Below, one piece after another: positions 1 to 8,027 of a stretch of DNA of 64,000 nucleotides; the first letter of the stretch is position 1; every line of letters begins with the position of its first letter. Made by a program: the position numbers and the translations under genes. Below the pieces are notes generated by a model. The model was not told the origin of the DNA. It was given only the letters and a program-made list of their open reading frames with translations, and searched no databases. This DNA is from Thalassospira profundimaris WP0211 (lineage in GTDB: Bacteria > Pseudomonadota > Alphaproteobacteria > Rhodospirillales > Thalassospiraceae): positions 221,713 to 285,712 of the forward strand of contig NZ_AMRN01000006.1 of the NCBI RefSeq assembly GCF_000300275.1, written 5' to 3'.

Positions 1-231
1 ATAAAGGTTGGGTTCGACCGGTCCGAATTCCTCGGCGACAAAAATGGCGGGCATCAACATGTTGCCGTGATAGTTCGCGCCGTAATAGGCCTGCGCCAGA
101 TACAACAAACGATGCAGTTTTTGCGGCTGCAGATATTCGTTGTCATTGAGTGCGAGGTCAATGAACCTGAATGCGGCATCAAATACCGTATTGAGAACCG
201 GCTTGTTCTTCATGCTGTGCCCGATGGTCAT
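1..231 (-). CDS. SocA/Panacea-domain protein, 3' end cut by window edge
   Basis: Only the first 77 codons are present; the gene runs off the left edge. The translation carries the pattern of the Panacea (SocA antitoxin-like) domain: a helix LHRLLYLAQAYY at about residues 39-50 and the EEFGPVEPNLY segment at 67-77, matching the family signature of a Leu/Tyr-rich helix followed by GPV-x-P. The family includes SocA of Caulobacter, a ClpXP adaptor and antitoxin, and many phage-linked proteins. Two ATG starts (231 and 213) are possible and neither has a strong ribosome site. No toxin-like partner is visible between it and the gene upstream. The domain call is from motif memory and the full length is unknown. 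Confidence 0.6.
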   Translation of the reverse strand, partial: MTIGHSMKNKPVLNTVFDAAFRFIDLALNDNEYLQPQKLHRLLYLAQAYYGANYHGNMLMPAIFVAEEFGPVEPNLY

Positions 232-353
232 GGGATACGATCACGTGTTGCCAAGGATTATAAAACCTATGGCAGATACCAACAAGCATCACCGATCAGG
301 TTTATAAATTTTCGGGGAACGTCGTGGTTTGAAGTGCCTGTGGGCAGGCCTGC

Positions 354-800
354 CTAAACGGTCGCATCCAGATGCTTGCCGCGTACGCCGACACCGTGGG
401 CCACTGCATTGACCACCGCATAAAACGATGTACCGCTATTGGCCGACAGATCAAACGGGATCGACGGATCAAGCAGGCTGGCAAAATCAATCTCGCTGGG
501 CATATCGACAGCCCCCTCGCGATCACTTGCGCGACGCGCGGCTGACAGGTTGCGCTGTTCGGTGCGCTGGTCTTTCTGTTCGCCGGGATTGCCCTGCCCC
601 GATTGACGTTTGTTTTTGCCATCGACATAGGCATTAAACAGAATACCGTCATCATCGGGGTCATAGGTATAGTTCTGAGACGATGCCTCAACCTGATTGT
701 CCCGGTCGGCTGTTGCCACACCGCGCGCACCAGCAGGCGCAAGTCGGCCATACTGGCCAACCTGTGAAACTGTCTGTGCGTTTTGGACCGGTGCGATCAT
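354..800 (-). CDS. Hypothetical protein, 148 aa
   Basis: Unrecognised small protein. The start ATG at 800 follows a good ribosome site (AGAGGAAC), which favours this frame over an overlapping one at 302-760. It has no signal peptide and no membrane segment. The N-terminal half is Gln/Ala/Asp rich and low in hydrophobic residues, with a charged linker (residues about 60-95) that looks disordered. The C-terminal third (SFYAVVNAVAHGVGVRGKHL) is more hydrophobic. It is transcribed in the same direction as the SocA-like gene and could share its transcript. No function can be assigned. Confidence 0.6.
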   Translation of the reverse strand: MIAPVQNAQTVSQVGQYGRLAPAGARGVATADRDNQVEASSQNYTYDPDDDGILFNAYVDGKNKRQSGQGNPGEQKDQRTEQRNLSAARRASDREGAVDMPSEIDFASLLDPSIPFDLSANSGTSFYAVVNAVAHGVGVRGKHLDATV

Positions 801-927
801 GTTCCTCTGCCTTGGCGAAAGACCAATATGGGCTAAGACCTAATTCAACCCATGCATTATACATGAATATATAGTGATACGGCAGGAAATTCGCAATTCC
901 TGCCACTCACCCAAGTTTCTCGGCGTC

Positions 928-1455
928 TTAATCGCCTTCGAATTCGACCAAGTGGAATTCTTCGATACCACGATCGCGGATTTTCTGCGCCCCGCCAAGA
1001 TCCGGCAGATCAATGATGAAGGCGCAACCCGCGACCTCTGCCCCGATCTTTTCGACCAGATCAATCGCGGCAAGGGCGGTGCCACCGGTTGCAATCAGAT
1101 CATCCATGATCAGAACGCGACTGCCCGGTTTGACGGCATCCTTGTGGATTTCGATGACGTCGGTGCCATATTCAAGTTCATATTCGACACCGACCGTTTC
1201 AGCCGGAAGCTTGCCCTGCTTGCGGATGGTGACAAAGCCGACGCCAAGGGCCACGGCAACCGCCGGGCCGATGACAAAGCCACGCGCTTCGATCCCGGCG
1301 ATCATGTCGATCTTCTTGTCCTGGAATTCAGCGGCGAAGCTGTCAATCACTTCGCTGAGACCATAGGGGTCCTCGAACAGCGTCGTGATATCCCGAAACA
1401 TGATGCCCTTTTTCGGGTAATCGGGAATGGTACGAATCAACGACTTGATCGACAT
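928..1455 (-). CDS. apt: Adenine phosphoribosyltransferase
   Basis: This 175-aa protein converts adenine and PRPP to AMP and pyrophosphate in purine salvage, in the cytoplasm. The PRPP-binding motif VLIMDDLIATGGTA lies at residues 114-127. The N-terminal segment IPDYPKKGIMFRDITTL and the IEARGF hood region at 55-60 are typical of bacterial Apt, and the length is normal. The start was placed at ATG 1455, preceded by CCGGAG at suitable spacing; a longer in-frame extension to 1500 has no support. The gene stands alone between small unknown genes. Confidence 0.96.
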   Translation of the reverse strand: MSIKSLIRTIPDYPKKGIMFRDITTLFEDPYGLSEVIDSFAAEFQDKKIDMIAGIEARGFVIGPAVAVALGVGFVTIRKQGKLPAETVGVEYELEYGTDVIEIHKDAVKPGSRVLIMDDLIATGGTALAAIDLVEKIGAEVAGCAFIIDLPDLGGAQKIRDRGIEEFHLVEFEGD

Positions 1456-1616
1456 GGGATACTCCGGCCAGATATCAGGAAATACGACGTCGCAGATCAA
1501 AAGCCATGACTATCACGGCCAGATCACATACGGCGTCACTTGATGCCTGAAACAGAGTGAATTGGCAAGGTACATCCCATCACCCGTACCTTGCCAGAGC
1601 CAAGCTTTAAAGCGCG

Positions 1617-1850
1617 TCAAGCCGCGTGCGGTGTGGACAGACGCGGGTTGATATGTGCGACAGACGGTACCGCCGCAACAAAGTCATTGGCGAGCTTCTT
1701 GCTGATTTCTGCGCGTGTTCCACGCGGCAAGCCCGTTTGCGCCGCCTGACGATTGCCCCAAACGGCCCGGTAAAGGCGATAATCATGGTCATTGATCTGA
1801 CCGAATACTTTTTCGACTTCCATCAGAGTCTGGACGTAACTCTTTTTCAT
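1617..1850 (-). CDS. Hypothetical protein, 77 aa
   Basis: A small protein of unknown function. The start chosen is ATG 1850 (MKKSYVQTLMEVEKVF) because AGGA sits 7-10 bases upstream; ATG 1859, three codons earlier, is an alternative. An amphipathic N-terminal helix is followed by a segment with NRQAAQTGLPRGTRAEISKK near the middle, basic enough to suggest nucleic-acid contact, although no known fold is recognisable. It has no signal peptide or membrane segment. It lies upstream of apt in the same orientation, about 160 bp away. Confidence 0.5.
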   Translation of the reverse strand: MKKSYVQTLMEVEKVFGQINDHDYRLYRAVWGNRQAAQTGLPRGTRAEISKKLANDFVAAVPSVAHINPRLSTPHAA

Positions 1851-2090
1851 GTCAGTCATCCTGTTGCTCGTTGGTTTTCGACGGTTTTGCCCATCGAATT
1901 TTGTCGCATCGATTTTTGTGATGCGGCGTTTACAGAAGCCATATAGTCCTAACTTCATGGCCGCTCAACTGCAGCACGGTGACAAGATCAGGAAGAATTT
2001 GTGACAGTTTGCCCAATTCTTCCGATGCCGCAAAATCAGCCTTTCCTGAGGTTAGAAGATTTGTGCCAGTTTGCGGCTTACCAGCCATAT

Positions 2091-2124
2091 AAAAACGGCC
2101 CGTCTTCAAAACAGAAGACAGGCC
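2091..2124 (-). terminator. Intrinsic terminator of the 88-aa gene
   Basis: Read on the minus strand, an 11-bp stem (GGCCTGTCTTC / GAAGACGGGCC, one G-T wobble) with a short loop is followed by a run of five T. It lies about 55 bp past the stop of the gene ending at 2181. Confidence 0.85.
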
Positions 2125-2180
2125 GGAAATAAATTCGATCAATGCGCAAACGACGCGCCCAGAACGCTAGGCTCAGAACG

Positions 2181-2447
2181 CTAGTTCAGTTTTTTGGCCG
2201 CTTCGGCCTGTTTGGCTTCTTCGTCGATCTGCTTTTGCAGGGCGTCGCCATATTCACCGTATATCCGGCCCTCAAGCGACAGCTCCAGAAAACGGATGTA
2301 ATCGTTCTGGTCGGTGATCTTTGCGCGCGCGACTTCGATCACGTCAAACGGGCTTGCCGCATCCAGACCGTATTTGCGGATCAGTCCCAGCATTTCTGCG
2401 GTGATCTGATCAAGCTTCTTGCGGGTGTCGCTATAGGAAAGCGTCAT
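2181..2447 (-). CDS. Hypothetical protein, 88 aa
   Basis: A small helical protein of unknown function. The start is ATG 2447 (MTLSYSDTRKKLDQI), preceded by AGGA; the ORF extends further upstream without a ribosome site. It has heptad-like hydrophobic spacing, a central ITDQNDYIRFLELSLEGRIYG segment and an Ala/Lys/Glu-rich tail (DEEAKQAEAAKKLN), consistent with a short coiled-coil protein. No transmembrane or export signal is present. A clear intrinsic terminator follows, so it forms its own transcript. Confidence 0.6.
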   Translation of the reverse strand: MTLSYSDTRKKLDQITAEMLGLIRKYGLDAASPFDVIEVARAKITDQNDYIRFLELSLEGRIYGEYGDALQKQIDEEAKQAEAAKKLN

Positions 2448-2694
2448 CAGATTGTCCTGTGTACCGAATGTGTTTGTTGGGCTGCTTATGCCTGTTTGTC
2501 GTTGGGCTTGCAAGCCCCGCAACGTTGAAAACAGCCCGTTTGGCGTTACGAACTATACCAATTCAATTCGCCCCGCTTGAGGCATATCAAAGCACTTTTT
2601 CCGCGATCATGCATGGTTCACAAGCCCGCGAAACAGAACAAAAAACATCCTGTTCCGTCGGGTTTATTGAAGCCTATGCCATCGGGGAGTTACC

Positions 2695-4407
2695 ATGCGC
2701 ATCCTGTCTGCCTTCAACGCCATGAGCATTCGCAAACGCTTTATGTGGGCGTCCGCATTTGGCGTCTCTACCACTGTGATTATTGCGCTTTTGATGATGA
2801 CCGTGGTCGAGGAAAAAGCCATGGATGAAAAGCTTCATCAGCTTAGTGAAAACGAGCTGACGTCGCTGCATGCGCTGATTGTCAACGTGATGGCCGCCCG
2901 CCCCGATGATGTCGACGATATCGGCATTCAGGTTTTCAACAACTGGTTTGACAGCCGCAACGGTGATTATCCGGGCGAACTCTGGTCCGCATGGGGACCG
3001 ACCACCATGGCTTATATGGAAGAATTCGGCGAGAAGCCGCTTAAAACCCCGCGCGACGAGCTTGATATCGAGGCCATCGAAACCGGCAAGATGATTGGTC
3101 GCTATACCGATAATGGCACCTATCGCCTGTCGATGCCGATTGTGCTGGGTAAAACCAAGGGTGCGGATCGCGAAGTTTGCTTTAGCTGCCATGGCGCGAT
3201 GGAGGCCGACACCGGTGACGTAATTGCCGTTCTGTCCTCAAGCCTTTCCGTTGCGCCCGAACAGGAAAAAACCAACCGTATCCTGATCGGTATTGTTCTG
3301 GGTGGTCTGGCGATCGCGATTGCCACCATCATTGGTATGCGGGTGCTGCTGTCGCGCATTGTCACCGGTCCGCTTTCTGATCTGGGCAATGACATGAATG
3401 CCCTTGCCGACGGCAACACCAACTTTGAAATCAACGCCCTGTCGCGCCAAGATGAAATCGGCGAAATGGCGAAATCGGTTGATGTCTTCCGCACCAATGC
3501 GATTGCCAAAAAACAGATGGAAGCCGAACAAAAAGAAGAATCCCGCCGCCGTGAAGAACGCATGCAAAGCCTTGAACGCCATATCGGCAGTTTCGAAGGC
3601 GTTATTGCGCAAATCGTTGGTGCAGTCTCGGCCTCGGCCGAACGCATGCAGACCACGGCACGCGGCCTTGTCGACTCAGCCGACCGGGCCAGCAAAAGTG
3701 CAACCACAGTTGCTGCCGCTTCCGAACAAGCGACCGTCAATGTCCGTACTGTGGCCGATGCCGCCGACCATCTGTCTGAATCCATTTCCCAGATCGGGGA
3801 ACAGGCACAGCAATCAACCCAGATTGCCGCCGAGGCATCGCGCGAAGCCGCCCAGTCGTCCGAAACCGTTCAGGGTCTGTCGGAAGTTGCCAACCGCATT
3901 GGTGAAATTGTCGAGCTGATCAGTGACATTGCCGGCCAGACCAACCTTCTGGCCCTCAATGCCACCATCGAGGCCGCCCGCGCAGGCGAAGCAGGCAAAG
4001 GTTTTGCTGTGGTCGCGGCAGAGGTCAAAAACCTTGCCAACCAGACGGCCCGCGCAACCAACGAAATTGCCGAACAGATCACGGCCATTCAGGAAGAAAC
4101 CGGCAAAACGGTAAGCTCGATCGGGGATATTTCGGATGTGATCAGCCGCATCACCGAAATGGTCAACACCATCTCGGCCGCGGTTGGCGAACAATCCGAT
4201 GCCACCGACGAGATCGCACAAAATGTCGAACAGGCTGCCATCGGCACCCAGGAAGTCAGCAGCAATATCGAACGGGTCAGCAACACGGTCGCCGATACCG
4301 ATCAGGCTGCCCATCTGGTTCTTGATGTTGCCGAAGAACTTGCGACGCTTTCCAACGATCTGCGTGCGCAGGTCGATCAGTTCCTTGCCGACATCCGCAG
4401 CAGCTAG
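2695..4407 (+). CDS. Methyl-accepting chemotaxis protein with c-type haem sensor domain
   Basis: A 570-aa chemoreceptor. TM1 is at about residues 21-38, a periplasmic domain follows to about 195, TM2 is at 196-218, a HAMP domain at 220-273, and then a cytoplasmic signalling coil with the tip motif ([20 protein letters not shown], near 408-427). The periplasmic domain resembles the Tll0287-like/DUF3365 sensor family and contains a CxxCH haem-attachment motif, CFSCH, at residues 162-166 (bases 3178-3192). Haem-containing receptors of this type (for example GSU0582 and GSU0935 of Geobacter) are proposed redox or gas sensors. GGGGAG precedes the start. A MotA/MotB-type pair follows after a terminator. 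Receptor identity is very secure; haem binding is inferred from the motif. Confidence 0.95.
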   Translation: MRILSAFNAMSIRKRFMWASAFGVSTTVIIALLMMTVVEEKAMDEKLHQLSENELTSLHALIVNVMAARPDDVDDIGIQVFNNWFDSRNGDYPGELWSAWGPTTMAYMEEFGEKPLKTPRDELDIEAIETGKMIGRYTDNGTYRLSMPIVLGKTKGADREVCFSCHGAMEADTGDVIAVLSSSLSVAPEQEKTNRILIGIVLGGLAIAIATIIGMRVLLSRIVTGPLSDLGNDMNALADGNTNFEINALSRQDEIGEMAKSVDVFRTNAIAKKQMEAEQKEESRRREERMQSLERHIGSFEGVIAQIVGAVSASAERMQTTARGLVDSADRASKSATTVAAASEQATVNVRTVADAADHLSESISQIGEQAQQSTQIAAEASREAAQSSETVQGLSEVANRIGEIVELISDIAGQTNLLALNATIEAARAGEAGKGFAVVAAEVKNLANQTARATNEIAEQITAIQEETGKTVSSIGDISDVISRITEMVNTISAAVGEQSDATDEIAQNVEQAAIGTQEVSSNIERVSNTVADTDQAAHLVLDVAEELATLSNDLRAQVDQFLADIRSS

Positions 4408-4439
4408 GCACAAACCTGCGCTGAAATCGTTCACCATTG

Positions 4440-4480
4440 ACCGGCGGCAAGACAGTTGTTTTGCCGCCGGTTTTGTTTTT
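4440..4480 (+). terminator. Intrinsic terminator of the haem chemoreceptor gene
   Basis: A perfect stem CCGGCGGCAA / TTGCCGCCGG with a short loop is followed by TTTTGTTTTT. It lies 33 bp after the receptor stop codon and separates it from the stator genes. Confidence 0.9.
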
Positions 4481-4703
4481 GGCAACCATCGGCTGCACCG
4501 AACTTATGCCAGAAGTTGCACTGATCACGCCCCCTGCATCTGCCCCCGGCCGACATTATCGACTTTGAATTGAATAAAATTAACTTCAAAACAACGAAAC
4601 GCGGGCCTATTCTTACGTAAAATAATAATATTCTTTTTTCTAATGTCTGGTGTCTTTGACACAGAAAAGCGCCATGTCGACGACCCGGGAGATTGTGGGG
4701 ACA

Positions 4704-5498
4704 ATGTCGTTTACGACGATTTTAGGCATTATGGTCGGCCTTGGCCTGTTTGTCGGGTCGATCTTTATTTCGACCGATAACTATCTGGTATTCTTAAGCC
4801 TTTCGAGTGCACTGATGGTGGTTGGCGGGACGCTGGCCGCGACATTTATTGCCTATGAGGCGCGCTATGTGCTGCTGGCGCTCAGACTGATTTTCAAGAT
4901 TTTCCGCGCCCCGCAAATGGGCCGTGGCCAACTGACCGGCGAAGTCGGCCGTGTGGTGAAATGGGGCTATCTGTTGCAGAAAAAGGGCATCAACGCGCTT
5001 GAACAGGAAGCCGAACGGGTCGGCAAGGACGAACCGTTTCTTGGCTGGGCGATGGAGGTCGTCATCACCGGCTATGATGGCGAGGAAACCGCCGAGATGC
5101 TTCACAATGCCATCGATAACGCCTTTAGCCGCAACCTGGTACCGGTTGCTATCCTTAAGAGCATGGCCGCCGCCGCCCCGGCCTTTGGCATGATCGGGAC
5201 ACTGGTCGGCCTTGTCATCATGCTTGATAAAATGGCCGATGATCCAACCTCGTTGGGGGCCGGTCTTGCGATTGCGCTGATTACGACATTGTATGGCATT
5301 GTTGCCGCCCGGTTCTTTTTCCTGCCAGCGGCCAGCAAAATCCAGCAGCGCGAGGAAATCATGCGGTTTCGCAACTACCTGATCGCTGAAGGCCTGATCA
5401 TGCTGGCTGATCGCAAAGGTCCGCGCGCCATACAGGACAGGATGAATTCCTTCCTTGATCCGGCCATTCATTTCAATATCGACAAGTCGTCGAAGTAA
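4704..5498 (+). CDS. motA: MotA/PomA-family flagellar stator protein
   Basis: An inner-membrane stator subunit that, with MotB, forms the ion channel driving flagellar rotation. It has four hydrophobic segments, the large cytoplasmic loop between TM2 and TM3, and the conserved APAFGMIGTLVGLVIML segment entering TM3, which carries the proline important for torque. The most natural N-terminus is the ATG at 4704 (MSFTTILGIMVGLGLF), which places TM1 directly after the start as in PomA/MotA. In-frame GTG 4650 and ATG 4674 would add 18 or 10 residues. The gene is followed after 11 bp by motB. Whether H+ or Na+ is used cannot be read from the sequence. Confidence 0.9.
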   Translation: MSFTTILGIMVGLGLFVGSIFISTDNYLVFLSLSSALMVVGGTLAATFIAYEARYVLLALRLIFKIFRAPQMGRGQLTGEVGRVVKWGYLLQKKGINALEQEAERVGKDEPFLGWAMEVVITGYDGEETAEMLHNAIDNAFSRNLVPVAILKSMAAAAPAFGMIGTLVGLVIMLDKMADDPTSLGAGLAIALITTLYGIVAARFFFLPAASKIQQREEIMRFRNYLIAEGLIMLADRKGPRAIQDRMNSFLDPAIHFNIDKSSK

Positions 5499-5509
5499 GG
5501 GGATCGATC

Positions 5510-6202
5510 ATGGCCCGCGGCAAAAGGCGTCTGCAATTCAAGGAAGAAGAACCGCTCAATGAGGATTGGCTTGCGACCTATGCCGATGCCATCACCCTTT
5601 TGATGGCGTTTTTCGTCATGCTGGTCAGCTTTTCCAAGGTCGAAATTCCGATGTTTGAAAAGGTCCAGGCCGGCATTGCCGAACAGATTGGCAAACGCGA
5701 AGTCGTCCGCCCGACACAGGTGCTTGAGACAGATCTGCGCGATGTCGTTTTCAACATGGCGCTGGACAGTGCTGTCAATGTGTCGACCGATGACGAAGGC
5801 ATCCTGATGGAAATGGGCAGCGCGTCGTTCTTCCAACCGGGGTCGGCTAACCTGACCAATGATGCTGTCCTGTTTCTCAAGGATGTCGGGGATCTTCTGA
5901 AAGAACCGCGCTATCTCGGTTTTCAGGTCGAAGTTTCCGGTCATACCGACGATAGCCCGATCAATTCACCGCGGTTCCCGACAAACTGGGATCTGGCGGC
6001 GGGTCGTGCCATCGCAGTTGTCCGGTTCTTTGCCGCCCTTGGCGTTGATCCCGACAGCAAACGCATGCGCGCCATTTCTTACGGCGATACCAAACCGAAA
6101 TTACCAAACCGCAATGATTTCGGCGAACCGATTCCGGAGAACCGCGAAGCCAACCGCCGGATTGAAATCCGTGTCTTCCCAAAATACTCGCGCGTGTTTT
6201 GA
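5510..6202 (+). CDS. motB: MotB/PomB-family flagellar stator protein
   Basis: The partner stator subunit, 230 aa. A single N-terminal membrane segment holds the ion-binding aspartate in YADAITLLMAFFVML (Asp26). The C-terminal OmpA-like peptidoglycan-binding domain covers about residues 105-225, with the GHTDD signature near 144 and NRRIEIRVFP at the end. It lies 11 bp after motA and has a clear AAGGGG ribosome site, so the two form one operon. The length is short compared with enteric MotB (about 300 aa) but normal for the PomB/LafU type. Confidence 0.93.
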   Translation: MARGKRRLQFKEEEPLNEDWLATYADAITLLMAFFVMLVSFSKVEIPMFEKVQAGIAEQIGKREVVRPTQVLETDLRDVVFNMALDSAVNVSTDDEGILMEMGSASFFQPGSANLTNDAVLFLKDVGDLLKEPRYLGFQVEVSGHTDDSPINSPRFPTNWDLAAGRAIAVVRFFAALGVDPDSKRMRAISYGDTKPKLPNRNDFGEPIPENREANRRIEIRVFPKYSRVF

Positions 6203-6233
6203 GGCCGAAGTTCAGGTCCGGAAACTGGCACCG

Positions 6234-7058
6234 CTATTCGATGTGCAACACCATTTCATCGCGGGCGGCAAAGGCACCTGACCAGGTGGCGCGAGCCTTT
6301 TGCTCGATAACGGTCATTGCCGCATCATCATGTTCCGGATCGTGATGGAACAGTGCCAGTTGCTTAGCATTGGCAGCCCTACACAGGCGAATGCCTTCCT
6401 GCCATGTCGAGTGCCCCCACCCGACTTTCTGCGGAAATTCTTCGTCGGTGTAGGTGCAATCGTAAATCACCAGATCGGCATCTTCGATGAAATCAAGAAT
6501 GATCGGGTCCGGGGTTTCCGGATCATGTTCGGTATCGGTCACATAACACACCGCATTGCCATCATACTCGACACGAAATGCCGTCGCCCCGTTGGGATGA
6601 CGCAAAGGTGCCGTCTTGATCACGATACCGTCGGCGGGGTGCAATTCATCCCCGACACTGAAATCCTCAAATGTCAGCTTTGATTGCATGGCAGACAGCG
6701 GCACGGGAAATGTCGGGTCGGCCATTTGCGCCGAAAACACGCGTTCCACCCCGCCCTGATGGGTCAGATGCCCCGCCATGACCCGGAAGGACGCGTTGGG
6801 GTTATAGGCCGGCACAAAGAACGGAAATCCGTTGATATGATCCCAGTGTGTATGGGTCAGGAAGATATGGGCATGAGTGACATTGCGCCGGATCAAATCC
6901 TTGCCCAGATTGCGGATCCCGGTCCCGGCATCAAAGATCAGGACCTCGTCACCGACACGCATTTCAATGCAACTGGTATTGCCACCATAAACAACATGGT
7001 CAGGTGACGGGCATGCAATGCTTCCACGAACGCCCCAGAATTTAACCTCAATCGCCAT
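6234..7058 (-). CDS. MBL-fold metallo-hydrolase
   Basis: A 274-aa cytoplasmic protein of the metallo-beta-lactamase fold. The metal-binding motif is seen as HTHWDH at residues 69-74, with further candidate ligands in the TDTEHD segment near 170 and in the LFHHDPEHDD segment near 240. The opening residues FWGVRGSIACP and YGGNTSCIEM are typical of a subgroup of phosphodiesterase-like MBL proteins often found fused or linked to signalling domains. The substrate is unknown. It is convergent with motB, with only 31 bp between stop codons, and the SAM hydrolase gene follows upstream in the same direction. Confidence 0.85.
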   Translation of the reverse strand: MAIEVKFWGVRGSIACPSPDHVVYGGNTSCIEMRVGDEVLIFDAGTGIRNLGKDLIRRNVTHAHIFLTHTHWDHINGFPFFVPAYNPNASFRVMAGHLTHQGGVERVFSAQMADPTFPVPLSAMQSKLTFEDFSVGDELHPADGIVIKTAPLRHPNGATAFRVEYDGNAVCYVTDTEHDPETPDPIILDFIEDADLVIYDCTYTDEEFPQKVGWGHSTWQEGIRLCRAANAKQLALFHHDPEHDDAAMTVIEQKARATWSGAFAARDEMVLHIE

Positions 7059-7166
7059 TCACCAAGCCCTGCTCAAGGATTGATTGCATATCGCAAACAC
7101 CAGTTCACACCTTCAAACGATCACATCACACACTTACGAACCAATCATCGATTGCGCGTAACATAT

Positions 7167-7892
7167 TCAATTCACGCCAACAGTGCTTCCGATCACAGCG
7201 CCCATCATTTTATCGGCGCGTCCGCAATTCACCGCCACTTCACAGAGCCCGATCGAATTGCGGTAATGGAAAGCCGATCCTTCCGGAACGTCGGAGAATG
7301 TCCGCGCCCCGGAAACGATATGCACATTGACCGTGATCTTTTCATCAAGTGAACGCGTAGAAAGTCCCGTCATCAGGTTGCCATAAGGATCGACATAGAT
7401 CACTTCGGCCAGTTCATCGGGCCAATCCTGTGCCGGACCGAACCGCGCATCAAGTGCGATCGGATGCGATGCAAAAGCCTGATCGGTTGCGATCCATGCG
7501 GCGACCGGGGCAAAGATATCGCGACCATGGAAGCTTGCCGATGCGTCATCGGGCATCCAGTCAATGACCTTGATCGATACCTTTTCGGCACGCCTTATAA
7601 TCATTTCAAACAAACCATTATCCGGCCCGACATATGAAACGCCATCGGCCGTAACAACAAGCCCCCGACGCGCACTGCCTACCCCCGGATCAACAACCGC
7701 CAAGACCACATCGCCCGCCTGAAATTCGCGGGTTAAGGCCGCCAGAAGGTAACTTGCGGCTTTCGGGTTCCGGTCCGGCGCATCACACATCAGATCGCAG
7801 ATCGGCACATCCGGCGCATGGCGCATCACGACCGACCGCATGGTGCCGCTATAGGGGCCGTTTACACCAAAATCGCTAAAGACAAAGATCAT
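7167..7892 (-). CDS. SAM hydroxide adenosyltransferase (S-adenosylmethionine hydrolase, DUF62)
   Basis: A 241-aa member of the SAM hydrolase/fluorinase family, which splits S-adenosylmethionine to adenosine and methionine. Family markers are FSDFG at residues 5-9 (catalytic Asp near the N-terminus), VDPGVGSARRG at 67-77, GPDNGLF at 89-95 and the C-terminal-domain DPYGNLMTG. The metabolic purpose of these enzymes is not settled. The start ATG at 7892 has only a weak ribosome site, but the N-terminus matches the family. The 108-bp gap to the MBL gene makes co-transcription possible but uncertain. Confidence 0.9.
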   Translation of the reverse strand: MIFVFSDFGVNGPYSGTMRSVVMRHAPDVPICDLMCDAPDRNPKAASYLLAALTREFQAGDVVLAVVDPGVGSARRGLVVTADGVSYVGPDNGLFEMIIRRAEKVSIKVIDWMPDDASASFHGRDIFAPVAAWIATDQAFASHPIALDARFGPAQDWPDELAEVIYVDPYGNLMTGLSTRSLDEKITVNVHIVSGARTFSDVPEGSAFHYRNSIGLCEVAVNCGRADKMMGAVIGSTVGVN

Positions 7893-7950
7893 GGCATGTT
7901 ACCGGAATATCGGTTGAATAAGGTTAGGCTCAGGACCTAGCTTGAAGACA

Positions 7951-7989
7951 ACAACGCCGGTGGCAACATTTTGATCCCACCGGCGTTGT
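7951..7989 (-). terminator. 13-bp inverted repeat after the SPOR lipoprotein gene
   Basis: A perfect 13-bp stem (ACAACGCCGGTGG / CCACCGGCGTTGT) with a 13-base loop lies 39 bp after the stop of the gene ending at 8028. The T tract is poor on the minus strand, so it may act as a weak terminator or as a 3' end stabiliser. Confidence 0.6.
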
Positions 7990-8027
7990 CGCTATTCTTT
8001 TAAGATAAGGTCCATGGACCCGAAGTG

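Noticed and set aside
302..760. 152-aa ORF on the minus strand overlapping the 148-aa gene
   Set aside because: It has no ribosome site, is rich in Arg/Pro/Met as expected of an off-frame read, and overlaps the better-supported frame starting at 800.
874..1509. Long plus-strand ORF opposite apt
   Set aside because: It is antisense to a certain gene and its composition is that of a shadow frame.
1930..2142. 70-aa minus-strand ORF
   Set aside because: It reads through the terminator hairpin of the 88-aa gene and lacks a ribosome site.
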